Of a stretch of DNA of 64,000 bases, positions 13,189 to 25,077 are shown one piece after another. Positions within the stretch are counted from its first letter, which is position 1. Each line of letters begins with the position of its first letter. This DNA is from Vermamoeba vermiformis. Taxonomy: Eukaryota; Tubulinea; Echinamoebida. The notes beneath the pieces are model-generated. The model was not told the DNA's origin and ran no database searches. It saw only the letters and a program-made list of their open reading frames with translations. A program made the translations under genes and the position numbers. The DNA is taken from assembly GCA_045837725.1 (NCBI GenBank), contig JBEWZL010000102.1:310001-374000 (forward strand). Direction: 5' to 3'.

Positions 13189-14622
13189 TTATTGTTTAAC
13201 AGTAAAATGAATGACGTCTCCCTTCTGCAACGCTAACACATCTGCGTCGTCTTCAAGATCAACATCGCTAACCTTCATCTGCAGCAATTGTTTCATCGGT
13301 TACGTTATCAAAGCAAGCAGCGATATGTCTTTTCAATATGACTATATATTCACGTAATTCAGGCTCATTGAACGGCATCACAACTGGTCGCATCTGATTC
13401 GTTCTTGCATCCACAACTTGGAGCACTATGTTCTTCTTGGCGAACGAAATGTATCTTAGTAATTGCGTTTGATTCGGAGAATAGTCGTTCCATAGTAGCA
13501 GAGTCGTAGTCGTTGTAGCCCCACATCCAGTGATTGTTCGCCAAGTACTCGCTGGCCTCGCCCTTGCTGAAAAACACATAATATTTGTCTGCATAGAGCG
13601 TCTTTTCACTTTCCCAACGAATACAATAATAACCTTGCTCTTCAATTACTATGTATCTGCCAGCAAGCGTTTCATCAACACAGAGGATCTAACGCAGGTC
13701 AAATTAATTAAGTTTTGTCGTAGATTTGGAATCTATATATGAGTAATTAATTACGTACTCGGATGAAACCATTCAATTTGGCATTAAGTTCAGCCAGATC
13801 TTCAAGCGGGTGCGAAACTTGTTTGTGTAGCGGGATCTGAATGTAACCACCACGTCCAGGCCCGTGTCCGCGAATAGATACTCGTTCACTCTCATGACCT
13901 TGGCCTCTCAAGCTGAATACCAAGTGCAAAGAGGACTCTGATGGCAATGTAAGTACACTGGTAATGCTAAAAAGTGGATGTGTACGAAATTTACCTTTTT
14001 GAACGTTATAATCGCTGAGCAGTTTATCGTCTTCTAATTGACGACCACAGAATATTAGTCGCTGCTGATCGGCTGGGATGCCTTGTTTTTCTTGGATCTG
14101 ATCGAAAGTTGAGAAAATTAACGGGGAATACTTCAGCGGCTTACTTGCGCCTTGATATCTAATATTGAATCAGCAGGTGTAACAGTCAGAGTGACAGTTG
14201 CTTGTGTTAGCGTCTGGGAAGGTGAGTATAATTAAGGATTAACCCGAAACATTATTGAATTTACCTTGGCGAAGATCTGCAGAAAATATTAGAAAAGCGT
14301 TCATCGATGCTACTACCATATATACCTGCATTGTGGCTGGCTTATCTTTCGGAACGATCTCAACAGTAGCGAAGTCTGAAATATCAGCCATTCTATCGTC
14401 GTCTTGCAGTTCTTTTCCTTTGTAAACCCAAGAACAATCTGAAATTAAAATCAAAAAAATATTGATTTATAATTAAACACCTTATAGATAAACCGTACAG
14501 GACCAAAGACTTGCTTTTGCCGACATCCCCAAGTTTTTCTTTACTTGGCCAACGCTACTGCCGTTGCTCAAAGTAATGGGCATTATAGCATCTTTGTAAG
14601 TTAAATAGACTTCAATGGACAT
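13189..14622 (-). CDS. Protein with two N-terminal ubiquitin-like domains (3' structure unresolved)
   Basis: The start is the ATG at 14622 ([18 protein letters not shown]). The first ubiquitin-like fold is divergent ([20 protein letters not shown], 14430-14380). The second is close to ubiquitin: [20 protein letters not shown], then [20 protein letters not shown] and [11 protein letters not shown], and [13 protein letters not shown] near 13900, so the diglycine is replaced by GQ. Downstream are a glycine-rich linker and an unrecognised domain ([38 protein letters not shown]). At 13480-13270 the coding signal seems to move by one base twice. The final residues, [19 protein letters not shown], are clearly coding and end at the TAA at 13189. 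Either weak-donor introns remove the joins (for example gttcaat or gtcatat to ttgctgcag before 13277) or there are small indels. A role in ubiquitin signalling is inferred from the folds only. Confidence 0.65.
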
Positions 14623-14959
14623 TTGTGTTGTTCACCTGTCTATTATTTTGAAATTGAATTTAGTTTTACCCTCACCCAATCCCACTGACGAGCATCGGTG
14701 TATATAAATTGTCTAAATATTTTATCAATTAGACGTGTTAATTCAGAAATTCTAACCAAAACTATTATTTACATTATTTCGCGAGCCATAATTTTTAAGC
14801 GGCTTCAGGCCATCGGATCTGTAAAAACCAAAGCACTCTTATAATAGCTATCACTCGTAGCTCGATAGTTAGTTGAATGTACTTTTAATAATACTATTAA
14901 GACAAGTGATACTAATACAAAATAATTCGCAAAAAGTAGTTTTGGTTTCTGGATCCGAT

Positions 14960-17698
14960 TTAAAGTTTAGAATTTTGTTGTTGATCGTCGTTATCAATAA
15001 CCACCAAATTATTACGGTGCAATACTCGGAGCTTGCGGCCGTAGAAAATGCATCCAAACAACAAACAGCCCAAGCCAATCAAGATGAAAAATACGCCAAC
15101 AGTGTACGCGCCATAAGAAGCAGAGTATAACAGCCCAATGCCAACAGGAAACAATATCAAAAATGTGCCAAGGTACGTGCCCATAATGACAAATATAGTA
15201 TTGTCTAAAAAGTATACGACTGGTATACTAATCACGGGACACAAAACTCCGCCCAAAAATCCAGAAAAGAGGTGGATCCAGGTACCTCGTGGCTCAACCG
15301 CTCTCGAGTTAGTATGAAGATCGTTCCATAGTCCCTTGACGACGACTAAGAACGAGTAGCGTGACTCAATGAGCGGCATGAGAATGATCACGCACGCCGC
15401 GACAATGGCCCAAGCTATCGACAATGACACCCATGCCGCAAAGAAGCCAGACGAGAATACGTACTGGCTGATTAACAGCGGCACGGGCCACAAGATGCAC
15501 AATAGGATGCACATGATTGTACCTGCCATCAAACTGAACTTGAGGGCCTTCAACAGCAGCACTTGTTCTTCTTCGGGTGAATTGAATTCAGGCGTGGCTT
15601 GCGGCTCTGAATTCTTTTCAACGCCATTGCCATCAGCGCCGTGGCCATTAATATGATCGTCGTCTAGTGGCACCGGTTTGTTGTCGATTTCATCCGATGA
15701 AAATTTGACTTGAATTGAGCCATTAACTTCGTGCTTTTCGTCGTGACCATTTGAACCATTTTCCTTATCGACTGGCGTCATTTCGGTTGTTTTTTCTTCG
15801 GTTTTCTTTTTGAGACCTTGGCGAGTGACTTCCCAGTCAAAATTTGACGGTGAAATGAAACTGCCAATCACCGAGACCAGCGCACCAGTGCCAAGTGATG
15901 TCAAATTGCCAACGAGCAGCGGAATGTTGTTGCCTGTGGTCTTCATCGTGAGCTCGCCAAACATTGATTTGGCAGTGATCAACCACGCGCTGAATCCGCA
16001 CACAAAGCCAATGACAGCCCCGGCCATCACAGGCTTAGGCGATGCTTTCTTCCACGTGATTGTCAAGGTGATAGGCACGACAGCCGAGCCAATGATAACA
16101 CCCATCAAGAGGTAGGTGTAGCCTAGTGACAGACCAATCTCGAGCAGTCCAATGGCGAGCAGACCCATCATCAAGCCAAAGCCAAACACGGCGAATCTGC
16201 TCACACGCAACAGCTGCTTGCTTGTGGCTGCCTTGTTGATGTACGTGGCGTAAATGTCGTACGTGAACAATGACGACACGGCAATCAACTCAGCGGATCC
16301 AGCACTCGTGACCGCCATGAATAACATGATCAAGATAGCTATCGCACCGGGCAAGCCCAATAGTCCGACAATAGCCATGGGTGCTACGAGCCCATCTTCG
16401 ATTTCTTTGTGCGTGAATGGAATTTTGAGTGCAAGTGAAGCCAAGCCGAGTGAGGTCGCTAGCGTGAAGGGAATTGAAAACCACGACAAGCCTCCGATGA
16501 GAAAGCCTTTCACTGACGCACTAGGACGCGAGGCAATGGCACTTTGCCAATAACTCTATGATAAAAGTTAAATCAGGGCTTGAAAAAACCTTCCCAAAGA
16601 AAATAACCGTTCGGCACGTACCTGATCCACAAAGATAGTTCCAAAGTTTCCGACGATGTTAATGACACCAAAAATAATTCCGCCGTGCGAAGACATGGTC
16701 AAGTACGAGCCCCCAGCATTGCCTTCGACAGGCGAGGCTTGGCTGAGTTCGTGCAACAGCTCCCACATGCGCGATATGGAGCCAATCTCGGGCGAGACAG
16801 CATACACTGTGAACGCGAATACGAGCAGCATAATGTATATGATGGCGGTGTGTAGGTATGCAGAGATGAATGAGGCCAATAGACCTCCGTGCATGGTGTA
16901 GCCAATAACTCCAACGGGGATCAGGAACGCAGCAACTGAAAAATGTTATTTAATCTTCTCTAAAAGCCATCATTATATATTCACTTACTAGGCACCGGCA
17001 TTCCCGTCAGGCGATTAACTACGGCTGAACCTGCAGATCTGGTTAGGTTTGCTTTGGTGTACCGAAAAGATCTGCTTACCTCCTAAAATTAACATTGCAG
17101 TTACAATGACGTTCGTTGTCAATCCAAATACGAGGAATATTTTGTGGGCTGTAAGGCCATAGCGACAACGAATAATCTCGAGGAACGTGTGTGCATCTGG
17201 AGCAACGCGCTTAATTTGAATAGCGATGACTGAGAATAATAAGACCTGTACGGATGCTCCCGCAGCATACCTATCAAAATAAAGGTTTAGAATTTATTCG
17301 ATATTTTGCTTGGATGCAATTTTTAAATATAAAAATAAAGATAAAATTATACCAAAACGGGCCACTGATTCCAAATTGGTGGGCTACGGTCGATGACTCT
17401 AAAAGTGTTGCTGCCCAAGTCCATTGCGATACGATCACAGCTGCGATCAAACCGGTATTAACCGATCGGCCTGGATTGTACAATCCGGATCAGTACACGA
17501 AAAAAAGATCATAAAGGCTTTAATCAATGGTAATATATTACCTGCAGTATTAAAGGACTCGGCGTCTTCGTCACCCTTGATCACATAACGCTCGCCTAAG
17601 TGAGTCAACAGCGCAGTGAAGGCGGAGAACACAGCGCCAAAGCCCAGCACGATAATATAGCCCACGTAGCTCGGCAAGATAGGCACTTCGTCTTCCAT
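14960..17698 (-). CDS. DUR3-like urea/polyamine:cation symporter (SSS family)
   Basis: This is a sodium:solute symporter-family membrane protein of the DUR3 branch, which in fungi and plants imports urea (and polyamines) with a proton or sodium ion. The start [19 protein letters not shown] at 17698 and the motif [20 protein letters not shown] fit DUR3. Further landmarks are [56 protein letters not shown] and [25 protein letters not shown]. Five or six introns lie in the first 1.2 kb and one long exon covers 16555-14960. There are roughly 15 hydrophobic spans. A charged hydrophilic loop of about 100 residues (15820-15560, [20 protein letters not shown] and so on) separates the core from the last membrane segments, and the tail ends [11 protein letters not shown]. 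The specific substrate is inferred from similarity. Confidence 0.88.
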
Positions 17699-18068
17699 AG
17701 TATAGTCGTCTTAGTACAGGACTGGTGCTCGCGCGTTAAGATTAGGCTCTCAGACTAAAACACTTTCCTTTTTTGTTCTTGTTCGCATCCGAAGAAAGAG
17801 AAATGTTTCATATTCCTTATTAGCACCTCCTGCTTCAAATAGTATAATATCATGTAGGATATAGAACCCCTCATTTTGCCCGCATAAAGAGTTTTAGATC
17901 AAGGATCCAAAAAAAAGTGTGAGCTCGGAGCCAAGAGTCTATGTAAGCAAATTTGTGAATCATTAACGTTAAATTAATATTTAATATTGAGATTGAGCGT
18001 ATTCTATTCCTGAAATGGAATAAAACATTGAATTGATTTCATTTGAAAGTTTTCTTCGCGAGACCACG
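17699..18068. other. Intergenic region, divergent promoters
   Basis: This gap lies between the divergent DUR3-like gene (minus) and the SDR gene (plus). It is A/T-rich with no open frame of interest. A short purine stretch (gaagaaagagaaatg, about 17790) is the only local feature. Confidence 0.4.
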
Positions 18069-19581
18069 ATGCAATACGTAGCATCAGTAGCGAATATATT
18101 TATATTAATATTTATTGTACTTATAATACTCGAAAATGTGTATAGTATTTGGCTGTGGCTAGCTTTTATTTTATGGTTGCTTTTCCACGCCTTAAAAATT
18201 CATTTATGGACCGTTAATTGCCAAGCAAATGCTGGCGATACTGTAGTACTAACGGGCGCATCTAGTGGCATTGGTAATTTCGTTATAGAATTTTACTGGG
18301 ATTATTTGAATTAAATTAATGAAAAATGCTATTTTGACCTGTAAAATTTAGCCTTTACATAATTTTGTTCGTGCAACAAAATGTATAAAAATATACGAAT
18401 AAATTCTGCTATTTTTTTGGCGCAAATTAGTGTTAATTATGGATTTATGACATGGCTAACTCGGATCTTCTTACCAGGCAAAGAGATCGCGAAGCAGATG
18501 GCATCATATGGCTACAACTTGGTCCTAGTCTCGCGCACTATGGCTCAGCATACGAGTTTCGCAGCTGAACTGGTCAAAATTGCCAAAAACAATTCTTCAA
18601 CCATCACTGTCGAATTGGTGGCGCTGGATCTCATCGAGCCTAGTGCCCCTGACCAGTTATATATGCACTGCAAGCGAAAGAATATTAGAGTTGATTATTT
18701 GATTAATTGCGGTACGCATCTGACAGAATCTTCGCTCATTTGTCAAATCTAATAGGCATTGCGTTTTAGCTGGTATTGCGATGTATGACACTATTATAGG
18801 TAAGGCACAGAACAGTATTCTGAAGTATACCTGAAGATTTTCTGGGTACATCTGGCGTAGCCCGCCAAAAAATCTTTTTGAAAATCCAGTGAACCGTTAG
18901 GATCTTTCTTAATACGATCTTGCATATACAGCCACCGACGAGACTAGGACGAATGAAATCATTCAATTGAACGTCGGTGCAACGACAAAACTGACGCAGT
19001 TGTTCGTACGCGACATGATCGCGCGAAAGAGAGGCGGTATTCTGAACATTGGCAGCGTTGTGGGCGAGGCACCAGGTAAGATTAATTAATATACCTAGCC
19101 GTTATAAGCTAAAAATAGGCATTAATCATTTCCCGATTGCAGCGCCAAAGTTCGCGATCTACGGCGCTACGAAGAGCTATATTCATAACTTTACTGCAGC
19201 TTTATGGTGGTATGTACTCGTGTACTCAATTTACCGCTCACAATTACAAATTGAAACATTGTTCCGCTCTTTTGAGCTCGTGTACTGAAGTTGATCAGGG
19301 AATGCCGTGGAACTGGTGTGAAAGTCTCATTGTGCTCGCCTGGAGGCACTGAAACGAACTTCATGAACGTCTCAAAGTTCAAGAATAGCTTGTATTATAT
19401 TTTGGGCACCACGAAGAACGTCAAGGCCGTTGCGGATGTAGCGATCAAGGGTCTAATGAGCGACGAACTAATGACGATCCCTGGCCTATGGAACGAGATA
19501 CTATTGGCCGTGTCCATGAACTGCCCCAAGATAGTTAACCTCTTTGTGGTGTGGGCGCTCAATAAAAAGATTGGCGGCTAA
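18069..19581 (+). CDS. Membrane-anchored short-chain dehydrogenase/reductase
   Basis: This is a classical SDR oxidoreductase using NAD(P)H. The ATG at 18069 opens a hydrophobic N-terminus of about 40 residues (ANIFILIFIVLIILENVYSI, then IWLWLAFILWLLF), a likely ER membrane anchor. The Rossmann motif TGASSGIG follows, split by an intron (about 18273-18478) from KEIAKQMASYGYNLVLVSR. The NAG-type motif reads NCAGIAMYDTII after splicing a short exon near 18771-18800. The catalytic serine is in GGILNIGSVVGEAP and the YxxxK pair in AIYGATKSY (about 19155-19180); the PG motif is LCSPGGTETNF. Architecture resembles very-long-chain 3-oxoacyl-CoA reductases and 17-beta-hydroxysteroid dehydrogenase 12/3-like enzymes, so lipid or steroid reduction is likely but unproven. 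The ORF upstream of 18069 would need a TTG start, so I chose the ATG. Confidence 0.83.
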
Positions 19582-19837
19582 AAATACCGCAGTAAAAATA
19601 ACTCCAAGCCAAATATAGTAATTTGCTTAAAATACACACAGCTAATTATACCGCGTTGTTCATGCATTGAAGCGATGTGGAGTTTATTTACAAAGCCACC
19701 GCACTGGTGGGTTTGGGTATTAATTACAAGGGTTATTTTCAAATTTTACAAGGGCTTCGTGACCGTTACTGGTTTGGCCACAATAAATAAATAAATTAGG
19801 CTATCTACATCAATTTAAACTGTACATGATGTGCGTA

Positions 19838-21011
19838 TTATAGCGTCTTATCCAAAAGCTCGATACTGTCGAGCAGCGAGGCCAAAATGATCGGATCGAT
19901 CATGGATTCGGTTTGGTTGAATTGTTCAATGGCTTCACTGAGTTTACCTAATAGCAACGCGATTAATACTCCGGCTAATTAATTTTATGCACTAGGGACT
20001 TACTTTGAAGAGGAATATCGCCAGTCCAAATGTTCTGGTAATTGTCGTATTGGATCATGATGTAATAATAGAGAGCGGTGCGCAGCGAGATCTTGCGTTG
20101 TTCGGCTAAACCCGCGCTAGAGATTGCCGGAGACTGGCTCTTCATTAAGGCTTGATGAAGCAGACCGCAGGCTTGTGGAGATGAGCTCGCGGAGCCGGCG
20201 GCAGAATTAGGCACGTCCAAAATCGACCGCAGAAGCTTATGGAACTTTGTAAGGACGGGCGGTATGGAAGACAGTTGCATCTTCTTAATCGCCTTTGCTA
20301 CAAGCCTCCATTCCTCAGGCTGCATCTCCTTTCTGAAGCGGGATTTGTGCTCGCGAATCTTGCGGCGTTCCGTTGAGGCGTTCTCTTCGAAGTGAACTCC
20401 GTAGAAACTGTCTGAGTTGCGCATGCCCGAGACGATATACCGCTTAAAGGCATCGGTATATGAGTAAGTGCCTATTGTCTGAAGAGATGCGTGGAACATT
20501 CGTAATAACACGCTGTTCCTGATCAGTTCTTCGTAGCGGGTACTCGCGGCGGGGCTCGTGGGGCTTCTATCCGCACTATACGCAAAGATATTTGTTAGTA
20601 TCTGTGAATAACACGCAGAAAATTCACGGAACTTTATTTAAAGAGCTCGATCTGCCCGGAAGATATTTTAAATTTTAAAAATAAATCATATTCTTACCTC
20701 GCCGGAATAGGCTTAGATGTAGTGGTAGAGTACGGTCTCATTGATCGTGATCGCAGGGGTACTCGAGAATCATAATTATTTTTTTGGGGCATCCATAAAG
20801 CACTGTGATCGACGTAAAAATTGGGTCGGTTGCTGGCTTGATGCGCCTCGTAATAATCGTATAAGTCTTGTTCCACAAAACTCTCTGAAATAATATTCTC
20901 TTTGTCATAGGCGTGTAAGTCTTCTCCCAAGTCTTGATCGAGATCGTGGGAGTGACCAGCGTGGGTCATTACTTCAGCTGCGTGGGGTACTCGTCCTCTG
21001 ATATGCAACAT
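19838..21011 (-). CDS. Uncharacterised protein
   Basis: Three or four exons join in frame: MLHIRGRVPHAAEVMTHAGH from the ATG at 21011, a Ser/Pro/Arg-rich linker (SRSMRPYSTTTSKPIPAR, DRSPTSPAASTRYEELI), a mainly helical, basic central part (about 20510-19998; RRKIREHKSRFRKEMQPEEW, TKFHKLLRSILDVPN), and a last exon ending ESMIDPIILASLLDSIELLD at the TAA at 19838. I do not recognise a domain. It has no signal peptide or membrane span. The consistent splice phases and conserved-looking helical core make it a real gene. It lies tail to tail with the SDR gene, with about 260 bases between them. Confidence 0.65.
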
Positions 21012-21580
21012 GTTCTCTTGTGGCCTTGGCCTGACAAAAAAAAAGGAACAATGAATTCACACGCAGAAAACAATCTTTTGTTTGACGAATTGACCGTTGC
21101 GCTTGATTTTCCCGCGCAAAACTTAATGTACTAATATGGTGAACCACGTGATCACCAAAGATATTTTCGGGCCAATTGAAACAATCTCGAGTATCTCTAC
21201 GGTATCTGAGACATATGTCCACCTCTAGGATCCTCAATTGAAAGATTTCACTAACTGAACCAGATCCGCGTAAAAATTTTGTGTGCTTATACTGGAATAA
21301 TTTTCCTATTATGTGCCATGCCATAAAATTAAATTAACCACAACACGGCTATAAATAGCTAAAACAAAAAAATATCTCGGCTATTCTGGATCGAGTGAGC
21401 TTCTTAATTTATTTCCGATTTAGGTAATTCCATATAAATATATCTCATTTATATCAGTCAAATAGATACTTTATAAATATCTCGCTATTTACATTCTACA
21501 AAAGTTTTGTACAAGGATTTAAATACATTAGAACACCCATCAAACGAGGCATCCGGTCATGAAAATTTGTCTTCTACTAC
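21012..21580. other. Intergenic region with non-coding open frames
   Basis: This stretch lies between the 3' end of the ferric-reductase-like gene and the 5' end of the unknown gene at 19838-21011, both on the minus strand. Open frames on each strand (for example 20974-21324 minus) have no family resemblance and unlikely composition. It is A/T-rich toward 21350-21530. No other signal seen. Confidence 0.4.
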
Positions 21581-24500
21581 CTAATGATACATTTCCTCGC
21601 GATAGACAAAATTGTGCTTAAAGCAGTTCTTACTGACGTCTCGTCGCAGACTTTTAGGTCCACACACGATTGCTACGACTTGGTTTTGCAACACATCTGC
21701 GTGATGCTCTTCTGCGATCTTGGCGAACTCCCAGTTGAGGTTAACACGTGCAAAATCGACTTGGACGGTGTTGTCATTGGGGTTGAGCAGATCCAAGTTC
21801 TGTTGTTCCTCGATCCTGGTGTTCGTCACGTAGAGCGAAACTTTTGCAAAGATTGAATTCACTTGCTCGTCGCTCATAATCTCGTTCAATTTTTGAATGA
21901 ACGGTTGCAGAATAGCCAAGTACTTGACGGTCCACACCAAATAGATCTTCTTTACGTGCAATACCGACGGATCTCTCGCTCGGATCAAGTGGTAAAGTTG
22001 TCGGTAAAGCGAGACCAGCGGAGTAATTCCGATTCCACCGGCAATCATTACGTAAACGTTGTGCTCGTATTTCATAATATCTCCGTACGGCCCGTCGAGA
22101 CACATCGTAAACGCCGTTCTAGCGCCGTTCTGTTGCGGAGAAATGTTCTGATTTTGACGGACAATCTGCGCATTGTCAGCTTGTTCCACGTCAACTGACA
22201 ACTGCAGCTCTTTCGGAACTCCGAATTTACCCGCAGTAATAGCTTTATGCACTGCATTGCTCCACGTGCTAGGATCCATATCTCGGATCAAGAACGCCAA
22301 CGTGCTCTCGTGTGGGGCGTTGACAGCTGTCAAAGGATGCCATTGAAGTGGGGCCACGCTCGGGATATTGACGTACACGTATTGTCCGGCACCAATCATC
22401 AAGTTTTGTCGCGCTACTTGCAGGACTATGTACGCTCCATGGTCGTTCTCGTAGATCTGGGCTGAATAGACTTTGTAGTTCTTCGTTGACCGGTAAAATC
22501 TGAAGCATTGTTCCAAGAAGACTAAGGCCAGTGCTACACCAGCGATGTACCAGAATGACCAGGCGTGAATCAGACTTGCGGAAATTAAGCTCAAAAATGA
22601 GATCAAGTGCATCAAACTGAACATTTCAAAATTGTGCTTCCGGAACCATGGGTGTGAGAGCAGCATGTCGATGCAAAAGATGGCCCAAGCAGCCTCCGCA
22701 AAGGGTATAGTCCAGTTATCCGGGTCTTCCGAGTAATGAAACCCGAGCGAGTTCTGCACCAAAGTGCCGTTCATCCAGAACTTGAGCCACCAAAACAGCA
22801 TGTGGAGCGTGATGATAATGAAGCTGAAAATTCCAAGAATCTTGTGCCAGACAACGCCAGTCGTGAACTGAGCCTTCCACGGTGCCTCGTGTAAAATAGC
22901 CATCAAAGTGAGAGTGACGGACAAGTTCGACAAATGGCCCAAGATCCGTGCTGTGCGCTCGATGGGTTCTAACTGCGCTATGTCTACATAGTAGAATCCC
23001 CAGTACCATATCCAAACGCCATACAAGATGGTGCATAACACGGCCAAAATGCTATGTTTGACAGGCACGCCGTTGATCCATCTGATTCTGACGTTCATTT
23101 GGCGCGAGACTGTAACAATGTGGTTGAAAAATCTAGCGGCCACAAGCACTGCAATGGCACCATAGAAAATCGCGACGGAATAATAGAGCTTCATATTGAA
23201 ATCTTCGGAAAAGTAGATGGTGAGCAGGGCATAACGTGATTGGTGCGAGGCATAGACGGGGTAGCCACCGTCACCGAGCAAGGGAATGGTCCAAGAGGGC
23301 GGGAGGACCATAGTAGCAATAAGTGTGACTGGAATAACGAGCACTGATATGACAAGTTTGCCTATTCTCGAGGCTCTGTTCTCATGTTGTCCGTTCTGCG
23401 CCAAAAGTCGCTGTTTCTCCGCTGAAAGTGCTGGTCTAGTTTCTCTTCGCAAAATGAACGCAATGACGATTGAAAGAGCTGTCATGACCATCGCCACTAA
23501 CATGCCAATGAGTCGTTGAAAACTATCAGGACGACCGATCTCGGGGAAGACGTTGAGCCATGGCTTGACTAGTCCAACAATAGTCCACGCGACAGTGGCG
23601 AGACATATCACTAAATTAGTGGCTAACAGCACCACGATTCTTTTGCGTGTTGCGATCGATCGGATGGACACGCCCAATCCCCACGTGAACAATACGAGAC
23701 CAGTGATCAATGTGCTGGTCATCAATACAGCGCCATAGAACGAGTTCGAGCTGTTAGTGTTAGGTTGGTTCCATTGGTACGTGAAGCCAACGAGATGAGG
23801 AGCCACGAAAAGACCGACAGCCAGCAAGAAGAGACTGCTGCCCCACATCACGAAATGAAGTGGCATGGGCTTGCGGCTCCGAGGGTTATCGCGTAGTAAG
23901 TCAAATTGAGGCGGAGTCCACGTGGATGGTCGCAAAAGTGAATACAATGTGACCAGCAGGATCAAAATTGCGCAGACCAATGACGCCATAATCAACGGAT
24001 CTCGGCCTCCAATCAACTTATTGCCGAAGAAATCCGTAAATGACTTGCCTTCGAATAAAGACTCGCCAATAACGAATGGATCTTCGACCGATCTGACCAT
24101 TACACGGAGTTTTGGCTGGATCGTCAACGAGGAGTTCGCAGCAACAGCAGAAGCATTGTAGTAGTCTTCGTATATTAATGGAAGATAGAATCCCCACGAA
24201 TTAAACGGGTAATAACACGTGGCGTAGCCTGATTGACTTGCGTACGGAACCAGATCCCAGTGATTAGTGCTTCTGTTCAGCTTGACAGTCACGCAGATCT
24301 CTTGAATAATTTCAAAAGTCGTGCAAACCATCTTATCCATGTCATAGTATCCACCTACAATTAAAGCGATCAATAGGAATTTTCGTATTACTTTTTAGCC
24401 GGTACACGAACCTTCAGATCTGCATTTGAAAGGGGAATTGAAGGAATTTCTCAATATACTGCTAGTAGTTGTGCTAAACCACGATGGCGTTTCAATTTTT

Positions 24501-25077
24501 AAATTGTTCATGCCAACGATAGTCCCGTTAGCGTCAAGTTGAGCCGACATAATTTCCAAATAAATAGCAGGCCCTTGGGACGTTGAATTTTGATTGAAAG
24601 GAGGTGTCGGTAGTGATACATTATGCAACAGCTATTAATTAAGAAAAGCGGTTAGTAATTTACGAAATCGAAAAATCGGATTCCAAACGACAAGCGAATT
24701 TCATAGTCAAATATCGAGCATATGATTACATTTCCAGTACTATCACTTACGTAATCGTCCGAAGCAAAATAGAGCTCGGTATAATTATGCCAAGATCCAT
24801 CTGGATTAATAAACTTCGATTCTGCTCGCAACTCTCTCATCGTTGTATTATCGACATACAACCTCATAGAGAAGTTAGCACGATGGAGGTCTATAAAGCC
24901 TCCTCGCTGATACAGATCGACGCCCTGATCCATTGTTTTCGTAGCTCGTAACTGAAAATCGTAAGCACTTGAATATTCATCGCCGCTTATTATAACCAAT
25001 TCAAATATGAAGAGGGTCATGAGGGCTATCATTATCAACACCCTCTTCGTCTGCTTGCAATAGTCCAGCGACTCCAT
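21581..25077 (-). CDS. Ferric reductase / NADPH-oxidase-like flavocytochrome b with long N-terminal membrane extension
   Basis: The C-terminal half is a ferric reductase/NOX module that moves electrons from NAD(P)H through FAD and two hemes across a membrane. Two histidine pairs with 13-residue spacing (WHKILGIFSFIIITLH near 22840 and MHLISFLSLISASLIH near 22600) should bind the hemes. FAD site: QWHPLTAV (about 22340). NAD(P)H sites: DGPYGD, VMIAGGIGITPLVSLYR (about 22020) and VAIVCGPKSLRRD (about 21650). The N-terminal half is unusual: a first membrane span at 25040-24990, an N-glycosylation-rich exterior segment, then several more spans (24000-23350) before the reductase domain. It has three exons. 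The join between exons 2 and 3 stays in frame only with a GC donor (TGTACCG|gctaaa...ttgtag|GTGGATAC, about 24403-24359). Whether it reduces iron/copper or makes superoxide cannot be decided. No EF-hands are present. Confidence 0.85.

Noticed and set aside
21774-22510. Several open frames on both strands inside the reductase domain.
   Set aside because: The single long frame carrying the FAD and NAD(P)H motifs explains the region.
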